DNA from: Anas platyrhynchos
Taxonomy: Eukaryota; Chordata; Aves; Anseriformes; Anatidae
Assembly: GCF_047663525.1 (NCBI RefSeq)
Contig: NC_092603.1
Coordinates: 4,865,001-4,929,000 of the forward strand
Direction: 5' to 3'
Length of the DNA: 64,000 bases
The notes beneath the pieces were generated by a model that was not told the DNA's origin, did no database searches, and worked only from the letters and a program-made list of their open reading frames with translations. Made by a program: the position numbers and the translations under genes. This document shows positions 42,401 to 52,220 of the stretch, piece by piece. Position 1 is the first letter of the stretch. The number at the start of each line of letters is the position of its first letter.

Positions 42401-44506
42401 TGTAGGGTGCACCCCGCTCGGACACCCCGCTATGCCGTGGATCGCCCCCACCCAGGCTCATGTTCGTCAACATCTCGCCGCTGGAGGAGAACTTCGCCGA
42501 GTCACTCAACTCCCTGCGCTTTGCCAGCAAGGTTTGGGGGAAATAATGGGGTTTTTGGGGGTTTAGGGGAGGGTTTGGATTGGGGTGGGGGTGGGGAAGG
42601 GTTTTGGGGTGGTTTTTGGGGATGGTTTTGGAGGGAGGGAGCGGGGAGGGCCTGGGGAGGAGGGTTTTGGGGTGGTTTTGGGGGAAGAATTTTGGGGGGG
42701 GGTAAACATTATGGTATGGGGGGCGTTTGGGGTGGATTTGGGGATCTTTGGGACACGGTGATTTGGGGTGCCGTGGGAAATCTGCGGGCAGAGGTTGGGG
42801 GAGATGTAGGATGTGTTGGGGGTGCTCGGGGGGGAGAACGTGGGGATGGGTTCAGGGGCAGGTTTGGGATGGGGGGGTTGGTTTGGGGTGTTAGAGGGCA
42901 AATTTGGGGCACAGGGGGTGATTTCATAGGGTTATGGGATAAGGAGGGCAAGTAATGGGATATGGGGGACAGGTTTTGGGGGTTATACGGTGAGTTTGGG
43001 GTACAGGGTATGGGTTTTGGATTTTGGACATGGGGGGGATTTGGGGGAGGTCATGGGGGGGATTTGGGAGAGGTTATGGGGTGTGTTTGGGATATGGGGG
43101 TGTGATTCGGCAAGTTTTGGAGGTTTTGGGGGATTATAGGGCAGATTTGGGATATAAGGGGATGATTTAGTGGGGTTATGGGATATGGGGGGAGGATTTG
43201 GGGTTTACGGGACAAGTTTTGGGGGTTTATGGGGTAGGTTCGGGATGGTGTGATTTTGGGGTGGTTTTGGGGGGATTATAGGGCAGGTTTGGGATATGGG
43301 GGGTGATTTGAGGGGGGTTAGGTGGTGGGTTTGGGATATGGGGGCGTGAATGGGGGGATTTAGTGGGGATAAAGGGAAGATTTGGGATATGGGGGACAGG
43401 TTTTTGGCGGTTATGGGGTAGGTTTGGGAGGGTTAGGGACAGGTTTTGGGGTATTATGGGATGGATTTGGGATGGGGGTGTGATTTTGGGGGTTTTGGTG
43501 CGGGTTTTGGGGGGTGATGGGGCAAATTTAAGATATGGGGGTGAGTTGGGGGGGTTATGGGGCAGCTTTTGGGGGGTTATGGGGTGGGTTTGGGGGGGTT
43601 TGGGGTAGATTTGGGATATGGGGGCCTTTTGGGGGGGTTATGGGGAGATTTGGGATCCGGGGGGGCCTTTTGGGGTGGGTTTGGGTTGGATTTGGGTTAG
43701 TGGGGGGCCTTTTGGGGGCATTTTGGGGCAGTTTTAGGATACGGGGGGGCATTTGGGGGGGTTATGGGGCAGATTTAGGGGTCTGGACCCCCCTCACCCC
43801 CCTCGTTCGCCCCCCAGGTGAACGAGTGCATGGTGGGCACGGCCCACGCCAACAAGAAGTAGCCCCAGGACCACCGGGACTCCCCCCCCCAAATTCCCCT
43901 CCCCCCCCCCCGTTTGTGGTGGGGGGGGTGCAGGGGGTGTAGGCTGTCGCCTCTGGGGGTGGGATGTCTGCGTGGGGTGTGTGCAGCTGTTCCTTTTAGC
44001 CTGACCTTAATAAACATGTAAATAAGCAAAAACTCTTCTAATAATTAAAAGAAAAAAAAAAGCTGTCAATTTCCAGCTGCAATCAATTTTCTTCCTCTCC
44101 TGCCTGCACCAACCCTATGTGTGAAATTCCAATCTGCCCCAAAACACACGGTTTTGACCCCAAAAACGTTCCTTTTTGTCCCCAACGTTGGTGCTTCCAC
44201 CCCATGTCATGTTAGTTTCCAGTGCTACCCCTGAAACTCTGATTTATCTGTTAAAAATGGGGTTAAAATAACAATAACTCTCCCCAGTTTCATCTGCCTT
44301 GTCCAGATGGGCAGAGCAGGGAGCTCTATAGGGAAAATCTGTAGGGAAAACCTTCCCCAGAGCACGTTTCTGTCCTATACCCCTCTTGGCATCTATAGGG
44401 GAATATGAACAGCCTGCAGGGTCCCACATTCTGATGAGAAAAATCTTATCAAATAACAATAAGTTAATGCTTTGGGACTTTTTTTTGCCAGTTAATTATA
44501 ATCTGG
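39419..44506. repeat. Inverted-repeat arm 2 (KIFC1 3' half, copy 3)
   Basis: Reverse-complement partner of 30393-35214. Together with the ~4.2-kb unique centre (35215-39418, holding KIFC1 exons 1-7 of copy 2) it forms a large imperfect palindrome. The outer end is fused directly to a reversed 190-bp satellite unit. Confidence 0.88.
40262..43862 (+). pseudogene. KIFC1: KIFC1 copy 3, exons 8-14 only (motor from P-loop to C-terminus)
   Basis: Exons 40262-40435, 41575-41736, 41817-41955, 42039-42178, 42276-42349, 42456-42531, 43818-43862 have the same lengths, splice sites and phases as exons 8-14 of copy 2. Among the residues compared the only change is QTAASK to QTATSK in exon 10. The P-loop, SSRSH and LVDLAGSE motifs and the [14 protein letters not shown] end are all intact, with AATAAA at 44009-44014. 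Exons 1-7 (tail, coiled coil, neck and the first part of the motor) are absent, and intron-7 repeat begins 843 bp upstream. It is open but 5'-truncated. It could make a partial motor only if the adjacent promoter supplies a new first exon; otherwise it is a pseudogene. Confidence 0.9.
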
Positions 44507-44696
44507 GTACAACTGAACTCCCCAGGGGAGCATTTACGCAGCCCCACATGCAACTGGACCCTCCGTGTTCGCTCTTTCCGAGCAACCCGAAACAATGCCC
44601 TAGCCGGCATCGGAGATGTTTTAAAAAATCGGGCCCCAGAAAACGCGTTCCGAGCCCCTTTGGACCATCCAAAACTGCCCCCAAAGGAAGGATGTG
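44507..44696 (-). repeat. Single reversed unit of the 190-bp satellite
   Basis: Reverse complement of the array unit that dominates 52-64 kb (CTGGACCCTCCG for CGGAGGGTCCAG, and GCAGCCCCACATGCAAC). It is joined at about 44507 to the end of inverted-repeat arm 2. It shows that arm 2 and satellite were brought together with an inversion. Confidence 0.85.
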
Positions 44697-45547
44697 TGTG
44701 CTAGCCGCACTGGGGTCCGGGTCGGACTTCGGTCGGCTCCGCTATGGCGATGGCAGGACACGAGTGTCCCTCCACGGGCAGCGTGTGTCCGGCTTTCCAA
44801 ACCCCTAGGCTCAATCCTGGGTGACGTGTGTGCTAGCCGCACCGCGGTCCGGATCCCATTTCTGGCGGACTGGGGACAACGATCCCATGACACGGTTGTC
44901 CGGCCATGAGCGGCATGGGAGCCAGACTTGCAGCGAAGTGTGAGGCTGTCATCCGCTGCCTCGCGGGCTGGCAGTCGTGGGGACCTGGGGTTCTGTCCTG
45001 TCCGGAGCCGCAGCCGTCTGTTCCCAACACCCACGCTCCAGTCCTGGGCGATGTATATGCTGGCCGCACTAGGTCAAGGTTGGACCTCGGTCGGCTCCGC
45101 TATTTCATCGCAGGACACGAGTGTCCCTCCACGGGCAGCGTGGATCCAGCTTACCGAGCCCTTTGGCTCCATCCTGGGTGTCGTGTGTGCTCGCCGCACC
45201 GGGGTCCGGATCCCATTTCGGGCGCCTCGGGGAAGGAGATCCTACGACACGGTTGTCCGGCCACAAGCGGTGTGACTGCCAGCCGTGTCGAGACGTGGAG
45301 GCTGTCATTCACTGGCTCGGAGTTATGCAGTCCCAGGGACCGGGGATTCAGACAGTCCAGAGCGGCAGGCGTCCGGATGTGGACCCTGGGCTCCGGTCCT
45401 GGGCGACGTGTGTGCTAGCTGCACTGGGGTCCGGGTTCAGTCTTGGGCCCTTTGGCTCCATCCCGGGTGTCGTGTGTGCTCGCCGCACTGGGGTCTGGAT
45501 CCTATTTCGGGCGCCTCAGAGAAGGAGATCCCACAACATTCCCACGA
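44697..45547. repeat. ~356-bp subtelomeric repeat, about 2.4 units
   Basis: 'gtgtgctagccgcactgggg' style starts recur at about 44697, 45052 and 45410, each followed by 'ggacacgagtgtccctccacgggcagcgtg' and by a second internal 'gctcgccgcaccggggtccggatccc' element. Units have diverged. No coding evidence. Its C/G content and CpG are high. Confidence 0.75.
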
Positions 45548-45720
45548 GGGTTAGGGTTGTTAGGGTTAGGGTTAGAGTTAATCTGGTTAGGGTTTAGGGT
45601 TAGGGTTTTGGTTTAGGGTTAGGGTTAGGGTTAGGGTTAGGCCTAGGGTTATCGTTAGGGGGTTAGGGTTAGGGTTAGGGTTAGAGTGTTAGGCTTAGGG
45701 TTAGGGTTAGGGTCAAGGCT
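45548..45720 (+). repeat. Interstitial telomeric TTAGGG array, left
   Basis: About 170 bp of TTAGGG with variants (TTTAGGG, GTTAGAG, TAGGCC), written 5'-TTAGGG-3' on +. It directly precedes the mitochondrial insert. Confidence 0.92.
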
Positions 45721-45721
45721 A

Positions 45722-45877
45722 AATCACAGGTGAAAGCCCTGTGCATCTCATGTGGCCAACCACTCCCAACTAGGATTCCAAGACGCCTCATCACCCATTA
45801 TAGAAGAACTCGTTCAATTCCACGACCACGCTCTGTTTGTTGCCTTAGCCATCTGCAGCCTAGTCCTATACCTCCGA
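45722..45877 (+). other. Nuclear mitochondrial insert (NUMT): 3' part of tRNA-Asp plus start of COX2
   Basis: 'aaatcacaggtgaa..' matches the 3' part of a mitochondrial tRNA-Asp. It is followed by a COX2 start reading M(GTG)[14 protein letters not shown] and [17 protein letters not shown], with the vertebrate COX2 membrane helix start. tRNA-Asp followed by COX2 is the order in bird mtDNA. Homology stops after about 42 codons (..CSLVLYL) and the sequence becomes GC-rich nuclear DNA. It lacks the rest of COX2 and is not a functional gene. Confidence 0.88.
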
Positions 45878-45990
45878 TACCGGGGGGGCAAGGGGGGCCT
45901 GAGTGAAGGGGGGACACAGCCCCAGGGGGCGGGGCTTGGAGGGGGCGGGGCTTGGAAGGGGGCGGGGCTTGGCTCACCCCCCCACTGCAG

Positions 45991-47431
<1,441 letters not shown>

Positions 47432-47631
47432 TAGCATTTTAGCGTGGCCGCCGTCCACCGGCAGCTTCATGCCCGTCTTCCGCTCCCAGTGGCCCGTGGG
47501 GCGCCCGGTGGCCCTACCGGCGTCACCAGCGGCCACCTTGGGGTCAACGGCGGCGGTTTTGGGGTCAGCGGCAGCGGTTTTGGGGTTTTGGTCTGGGGTG
47601 TGCTGACATGCCCCCCCCCGCACCCCCTCAG

Positions 47632-47865
47632 GCATCCTGGCCCTGCAGCTGCCCCCGGGGGGGCTCGACGCCGAGTCCTATAGGTGAGAACCAGTCCCCT
47701 CCGCCCCCTAAATGCGCCCCCAGCCCCCCAAATGCCCCCAGCCCCCCCCCAAATTGACCCCCCCCAATTTATTTCCCCCCTCCCAGCGCCTGCCTCCACC
47801 TGGCCGAGATGCAGCGTCGGGTGCGGGAGGTGCTGGCGGAGCGCGAGCGGCTGCTGCGCGCACGG
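47632..47865 (+). pseudogene. Two further exon-like pieces of unidentified origin
   Basis: 47632-47683 and 47787-47865 have good AG/GT borders and compatible phase. They read ILALQLPPGGLDAESY then SACLHLAEMQRRVREVLAERERLLRAR, the latter a strong coiled-coil or heptad stretch. I do not recognise the family. They may belong to the PHLDB-like gene out of order, or to another gene. Telomeric repeat follows 135 bp later. Confidence 0.45.
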
Positions 47866-47998
47866 GTAGGACGGCGGGGGGGACAAAATGGGGGGGGGGC
47901 ACCAAGGGGGGAGGGTCCATGGGGCTTGCGGGGACCCCAAGGGTGGGGGGAAAACAAAATGAGGGGGGAACCAAGTGTGCGGGGTGCGGTTGCCAGGG

Positions 47999-48146
47999 GG
48001 TTAGGGTTAGGGTTAGGGTTAAGGTTAGGGTTAGGGTTAGGGTAAGGGTTAGGGTTAGGGTAAGGGTTAGGGTTAGGGTTAGGGTTAGGGTTAGGGTTAG
48101 AGTTAGGGGGTTAGGTTTATGGTTAGGGTTAGGGTTAGGGTTAGGG
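47999..48146 (+). repeat. Interstitial telomeric TTAGGG array, right
   Basis: About 24 units of TTAGGG with a few TAAGGG, TTAGAG and TTTATGG variants, in the same orientation as the left array. It passes directly into the 190-bp satellite. Confidence 0.92.
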
Positions 48147-48727
48147 TGGGCGTCTCCGATGACGGCTAGGGCTGCGTTTAGGGATGCTCGGAAACAGCGA
48201 ACCCGGAGGGTCCAGTTGCATGTGGGGCTGCGTAAAGGCTCCCCTGGGGAGTTCTCTTGTACCCAAAGCCTTCCTTTGGGGGCACTTTTGGATGGTCCAA
48301 AGGGGCTCGCAACGCATTTCCTGGGGCCTGATTTTTCACTCGTCTCCGATCACGGCTAGGGATTTGTTTAGGGATGCTCGGAAACAGCGAACCCGGAGGG
48401 TCCAGTTGCATATGGGGCTGCGTTAAGGCTCCCCTGGGAACTTCAGATGTACCCAAAGCCTTCCTTTGGGGGCACTTTTGGATGGGCGAAAGGGTCTCGC
48501 AACGCATTTCCTGGGGCCTGATTTTTCAGTCGTCTTCGATGCCGGCTAGGGATTTGTTTAGGGATGCTCGGAAACAGTGAACCCGGAGGGTCCAGTTGCA
48601 TGTGGGGCTGCGTAAAGGCTCCCCTGGGGAGTTCACTTGTACCCAAAGCCTTCCTTTGGGGGCACTTTTGGATAGGCGAAAAGGGCTCGCAACGCATTTC
48701 CTGGGACCTGATTTTTCACTCGTCTCC
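48147..48727. repeat. 190-bp satellite, first three units
   Basis: Unit starts 'ctagggctgcgtttagggatgctcgg' at about 48166, 48356 and 48546. Broken at 48727 by the retroviral insertion. The last six bases GTCTCC (48722-48727) are the left target duplication. Confidence 0.92.
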
Positions 48728-49108
48728 TGTTGCAGGAAGCACGGCCGAAAGCACGACAGACACACAGTAGAGTCAGATCATGCTCCATTTTATTGCCCGA
48801 ATAGCCTAACTTTTATAGAGAACTTAACAGGGGTGGACAGTGTTTCACACAAGATTATTGGTCAAAAGCACTCAGACAAACAACTGCAAGAAAACAACCC
48901 CACCTGCAAGAAAACAACCCCCTTGTGATTAGCAGTCACATAGACCTTGTCCTTGAAGCCAGCTACTGGTAACAATATTTTTCTGAGTTCCTCAATTGGG
49001 CGATGTGGGAACACTGTCATGGGAACTTCTCATAGTTGCCCTGGTAGCTTGGTTTGCTCAGCTACAGCAAGCCATGGGATTTTTGCTGTTTCAAGAAATC
49101 CCTCAACA
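48728..49108 (-). repeat. 3' LTR of the VLDLR-Env element
   Basis: Identical copy of 51840-52220. Next to it on the + side (49109-49126) lies the polypurine tract. Confidence 0.92.
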
Positions 49109-49130
49109 ATTCCCCCTTCTTCTTTTGAGC
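49109..49130 (-). promoter_or_regulatory. Polypurine tract of the VLDLR-Env element
   Basis: Minus strand reads AAAAGAAGAAGGGGGAAT, then the TGTTG start of the 3' LTR. This orients the element on the minus strand and agrees with the coding direction. Confidence 0.88.
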
Positions 49131-49167
49131 AAACCAAGCCCGACACAGCAGTTTTACAAGTGACTCT

Positions 49168-50901
49168 TTAGCTATTCTTACAACACACAACGATGATTAC
49201 CACCACCATAAACCAAATCCTTAATCCCCTTGTGACTAAACCCAGCAACCATCTACACCTTGTTTCAAACAAGTCAGTGAACCATTGATTGAAAGGATTG
49301 ATACCATACTGAATCTTTCTCATATGCTCTTTCAGGAAAGTAATGGATTTGTGAATTGACTCATTATGATCAGAAAGGTTTAAACAGTACATTCCCTTAA
49401 AGTCCTCACACCCATTCCTTTGAGCCAAAAGCAAGATGTCAATAGCAGCTTGATCCTGTAAAAGCAGATGTCGCAGACTATTTTGACCTGGTAACATCTT
49501 CTCAAGTATCTCTGTCGTGGCATAGGCTTGCCTCTTGGCCCAGCATACCAATTTTTCTAAGTTGTTACGTGCGGCCGCAGATGCCACTCCAGACACTGAA
49601 ATTGCTAATGCCGCTCTAGCTGCAACCCCACACAATTCAACATTATCATTGCAATCCGATGCAAGCAATGCCCATTTATGTCTGGTGATCTCACGCAACT
49701 GTAACAAGCTAGGAGCAAATACAATGAGTTTATCTAAGTAACATGGACATCTGATAGCATTTGCAGGGATACCTTGCCAGGCCCCATCCCCACAAATCAG
49801 AAGCACATCAGGAGGTAAGGCCAAAGCTGCACAATTGTAGTTGTTACCCCTTGTCTCCATGCTACAAACCCCTAAACCCTGCTTAGCAGCGTCATTGTAA
49901 TCAGAGGTGTTATTTGTGGTTTTGTACCAGTATGGCCCTTTCCCGGTTCCTGTAGCAGGATTCACCTGATAGCCACGGCTACGTTCACATTTGTAGCCAC
50001 CTTTCAGGTTGATACAGATTTGACTACAGATATCAGGGTTTTGACATTCATCAATTCCACAGTTTCTCTTGTCTACAAACTCAAACCCAGCTGGACAGTC
50101 ACATTCATGTATGTTGCATTCCTTCAGGGGCTCATCACCCCAGTCCTTGCAGTCTCTCTGCTGGTTACACACTTTATTGGTATCTATGCATTCTCCACTT
50201 CTGCACTTGAATTTGCCAGGTCCTGAGCACTGAATAACATCGTTACAGTTTGCTTCATCAGTGCCATCCAGACAGTCTCTCACACCACTGCACTGCCTTC
50301 TTCCGTGGACACAGTTCCCATCTTCACATCTGAACTGGTCTGGCCTGCAGGTCTGAGAAGGGCAGTTAATTTCATCACTTCCATCCTTGCAATCAGGATC
50401 TCTGTTACAGTCTTTTTCACCATCACATTTCCAGGACACCAGGATACACTGGGTTGACTGAGGACCACAGCTGATTTCATTTACCTGGCATGTTCTCATA
50501 TAACACAGATCAGCACTCTCATCAGACCCATTTTCACAGTCCGGATCCCCATCACACTGCCATCTGTTTGGCACACACTGACCACTGTTGCACACAAAGT
50601 CAGATTCAGCACACGTCTTCTTCACACAAGCACTCTCATCACTGCCATCTGAGCAGTCTTCACATTTTGCTCTAGCACTGTTGGCAGCAGTGCACAGGCA
50701 GGTGAGGGCGAGCAGCAGGCAGAATGCCCCACAGCGCGGCAGTGCCTGCCGCCGCCCTGCACCTATGTCACTTATACTACTCCTATTACCCGTGCTGTTA
50801 GTGTCAGTGGCATCCTCCTGGTACCGTTTCTGTCTTTGCCGCCCCTTACTCTCCCCCTTTTCTTTTTGCCACTGGCCATTCACCACAAATGGATGAGACA
50901 C
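49168..50901 (-). CDS. Chimeric protein: VLDL-receptor ectodomain fused to retroviral Env SU-tail/TM
   Basis: 577 codons, unbroken. Residues about 48-75 form a hydrophobic signal segment ([10 protein letters not shown]) followed by ARAKCE, as at the mature VLDLR start. Residues 80-263 hold LDL-receptor class A modules: a shortened LA1, LA2 ([14 protein letters not shown]), an LA3/LA6 hybrid, LA7 and LA8, with the Ca-binding DCxDGSDE signature in most. Residues 267-317 hold the end of EGF-A and an EGF-B ([22 protein letters not shown]). From about 327 the sequence is alpharetrovirus-type Env: the SU end [12 protein letters not shown], a fusion-peptide-like Ala/Gly/Ser stretch (430-446), a heptad helix, and a CX6CC-region variant reading C-x6-Y-C (498-506). 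The membrane span is at 560-574 and the tail is three residues. No basic cleavage motif is seen at the SU/TM border. The frame's first codon is GTG and no in-frame ATG occurs before residue 135, so translation probably depends on splicing. It is intronless and on the minus strand of the element. Confidence 0.9.
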   Translation of the reverse strand: MSHPFVVNGQWQKEKGESKGRQRQKRYQEDATDTNSTGNRSSISDIGAGRRQALPRCGAFCLLLALTCLCTAANSARAKCEDCSDGSDESACVKKTCAESDFVCNSGQCVPNRWQCDGDPDCENGSDESADLCYMRTCQVNEISCGPQSTQCILVSWKCDGEKDCNRDPDCKDGSDEINCPSQTCRPDQFRCEDGNCVHGRRQCSGVRDCLDGTDEANCNDVIQCSGPGKFKCRSGECIDTNKVCNQQRDCKDWGDEPLKECNIHECDCPAGFEFVDKRNCGIDECQNPDICSQICINLKGGYKCERSRGYQVNPATGTGKGPYWYKTTNNTSDYNDAAKQGLGVCSMETRGNNYNCAALALPPDVLLICGDGAWQGIPANAIRCPCYLDKLIVFAPSLLQLREITRHKWALLASDCNDNVELCGVAARAALAISVSGVASAAARNNLEKLVCWAKRQAYATTEILEKMLPGQNSLRHLLLQDQAAIDILLLAQRNGCEDFKGMYCLNLSDHNESIHKSITFLKEHMRKIQYGINPFNQWFTDLFETRCRWLLGLVTRGLRIWFMVVVIIVVCCKNS

Positions 50902-50936
50902 ATGATTACTAGTTAGGAAAGAGAGTGTAACGTCTG

Positions 50937-51211
50937 CTATACGGCTGCAGGCAGTGCAATCCTAGAAGCTGTTTGTGAACGAGCCTGCCGGTGGTCATTT
51001 GGCAGTGTAATCTGCGTCTCTGCACTCCTGCCCTGCAATAGAGCTAAATCGTCATTAATAGTCCGTAGAATGAGGCAACCCCACGGAATGTTATCCAGAA
51101 ACATAGTTATAACACCGATCTGGGGACGAATAGTCTTTTTTGCATTGCAAGATAAACCTCTTATAAAAAGAATGCCAAAGAGAAGCAGCACAGCCGCCGC
51201 TGCCTCCATGG
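50937..51211 (-). CDS. Small upstream ORF with signal peptide (91 codons)
   Basis: Starts at an ATG in good context (ACCATGG, about 51211) and reads [23 protein letters not shown], a classical signal peptide. About 68 polar residues follow, ending at a TAG about 35 bp before the fusion frame opens. It may be what remains of the viral envelope leader and SU start, or a leader peptide. A CTGCCTGCAG acceptor-like site lies at its end (about 50943-50952). Function unknown. Confidence 0.5.
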
Positions 51212-51819
51212 TTACGTCAGACAGGCTGCAGGGTCCTGATGTCCGCCCCTCTGCTCTGTGCCGACTCGCCACACGGTGAGGGTCGGCTGCCGTTGTCCAC
51301 TGATGCCTCTGGTCTCCCGTAGCAGCTCGATCTCGGATGTCCCGCATCACACCGTGATCACGTCAATTTCCCGCGGCCCTCCGCAACTCCACGTCCCGCC
51401 GCAACTCAATTTCCCGCGGCCCTCCGCAATTCCACGTCCCGCCGCAAAACCCCGTTTCCCACCGTTTTCCGCGTCTCTCAGCGGGAGTACCGCGTCTCAC
51501 CGTGAGGCCTGTGTACCGTGTTTCCGGGCCGGTGTCCGGTCTGCTCAAGCGCCGGTCGGATGGGCGCTCCGAAGTCCCGACGGCGCGGCGAGATCGCGGC
51601 GCCGCTGGTCCCGGCACCGCCGGTCCCGGCGCCGCTGGTCTCCTGGTCTACCTGCGTTCGGATGTGCCGGCGCCGCTGGTGTCCCGCTGCGCTGGTGTCC
51701 CGCTGCGCTGTGATGTTTGCCCCGGCGCCGCTGCGATGTCCGTGCTTGGCTGCGATGTCTGCTCGGGTGCTGCGATGTCCTGCTCCGGTGCGATGTCTGT
51801 TCAGGTCCTGTTCAGGTCT
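51212..51819 (-). other. GC-rich proviral leader
   Basis: About 600 bp between PBS and the first ORF. It holds short tandem repeats ('ccgcaattccacgtcccgccgcaa' twice near 51380-51450; 'gtcccggcgccgctgg' several times near 51600-51730). No gag frame is found. It is a candidate packaging and splice-donor region by position only. Confidence 0.55.
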
Positions 51820-51837
51820 CAGCCTGTTCGGGCACCA
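51820..51837 (-). promoter_or_regulatory. Primer-binding site of the VLDLR-Env element
   Basis: Minus strand TGGTGCCCGAACAGGCTG, two bases inside the LTR end. It begins with the TGG expected of a tRNA 3'-CCA match and most resembles a lysine-tRNA-type site. It is not the tryptophan site of classical avian leukosis viruses. The tRNA assignment is tentative. Confidence 0.6.
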
Positions 51838-51839
51838 TA

Positions 51840-52220
51840 TGTTGCAGGAAGCACGGCCGAAAGCACGACAGACACACAGTAGAGTCAGATCATGCTCCAT
51901 TTTATTGCCCGAATAGCCTAACTTTTATAGAGAACTTAACAGGGGTGGACAGTGTTTCACACAAGATTATTGGTCAAAAGCACTCAGACAAACAACTGCA
52001 AGAAAACAACCCCACCTGCAAGAAAACAACCCCCTTGTGATTAGCAGTCACATAGACCTTGTCCTTGAAGCCAGCTACTGGTAACAATATTTTTCTGAGT
52101 TCCTCAATTGGGCGATGTGGGAACACTGTCATGGGAACTTCTCATAGTTGCCCTGGTAGCTTGGTTTGCTCAGCTACAGCAAGCCATGGGATTTTTGCTG
52201 TTTCAAGAAATCCCTCAACA
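51840..52220 (-). repeat. 5' LTR of the VLDLR-Env element
   Basis: On the minus strand: U3 with GACCAAT, TATA box CTATAAAAG (about 51921-51929), polyadenylation signal AATAAA (about 51899-51904) and an 18-nt tandem TTGTTTTCTTGCAG duplication. Inverted TGTTG/CAACA ends. Confidence 0.9.

Larger units (their letters stand above)
48728..52220 (-). mobile_element. Young non-autonomous retroviral element carrying a VLDLR-Env fusion gene
   Basis: 3493 bp. LTRs of 381 bp at 51840-52220 (5') and 48728-49108 (3') begin TGTTG and end CAACA, and are identical as far as I can read. A perfect 6-bp duplication GTCTCC flanks it (48722-48727 and 52221-52226), as expected of alpharetroviral integration. On the minus strand the order is LTR, PBS, GC-rich leader, small ORF, 577-codon fusion ORF, polypurine tract, LTR. 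No gag, protease, RT or integrase is detectable, so it would need proteins from another virus to move. It sits inside otherwise uninterrupted 190-bp satellite. Confidence 0.93.

Noticed and set aside
40262-43862. Copy 3 as a second full KIFC1 gene
   Set aside because: Exons 1-7 are not present upstream in the same orientation; the arm starts within intron 7.
49168-50901. A processed VLDLR pseudogene that happened to land next to a retrovirus
   Set aside because: The receptor frame continues without a stop into Env sequence, lies between identical LTRs with a single target duplication, and has no separate poly(A) tail or second duplication.
49168-50901. Identity as Tva-like (LDLR-related) receptor instead of VLDLR
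   Set aside because: The multi-module layout, [12 protein letters not shown] and [22 protein letters not shown] match VLDLR specifically; Tva has one LA module.
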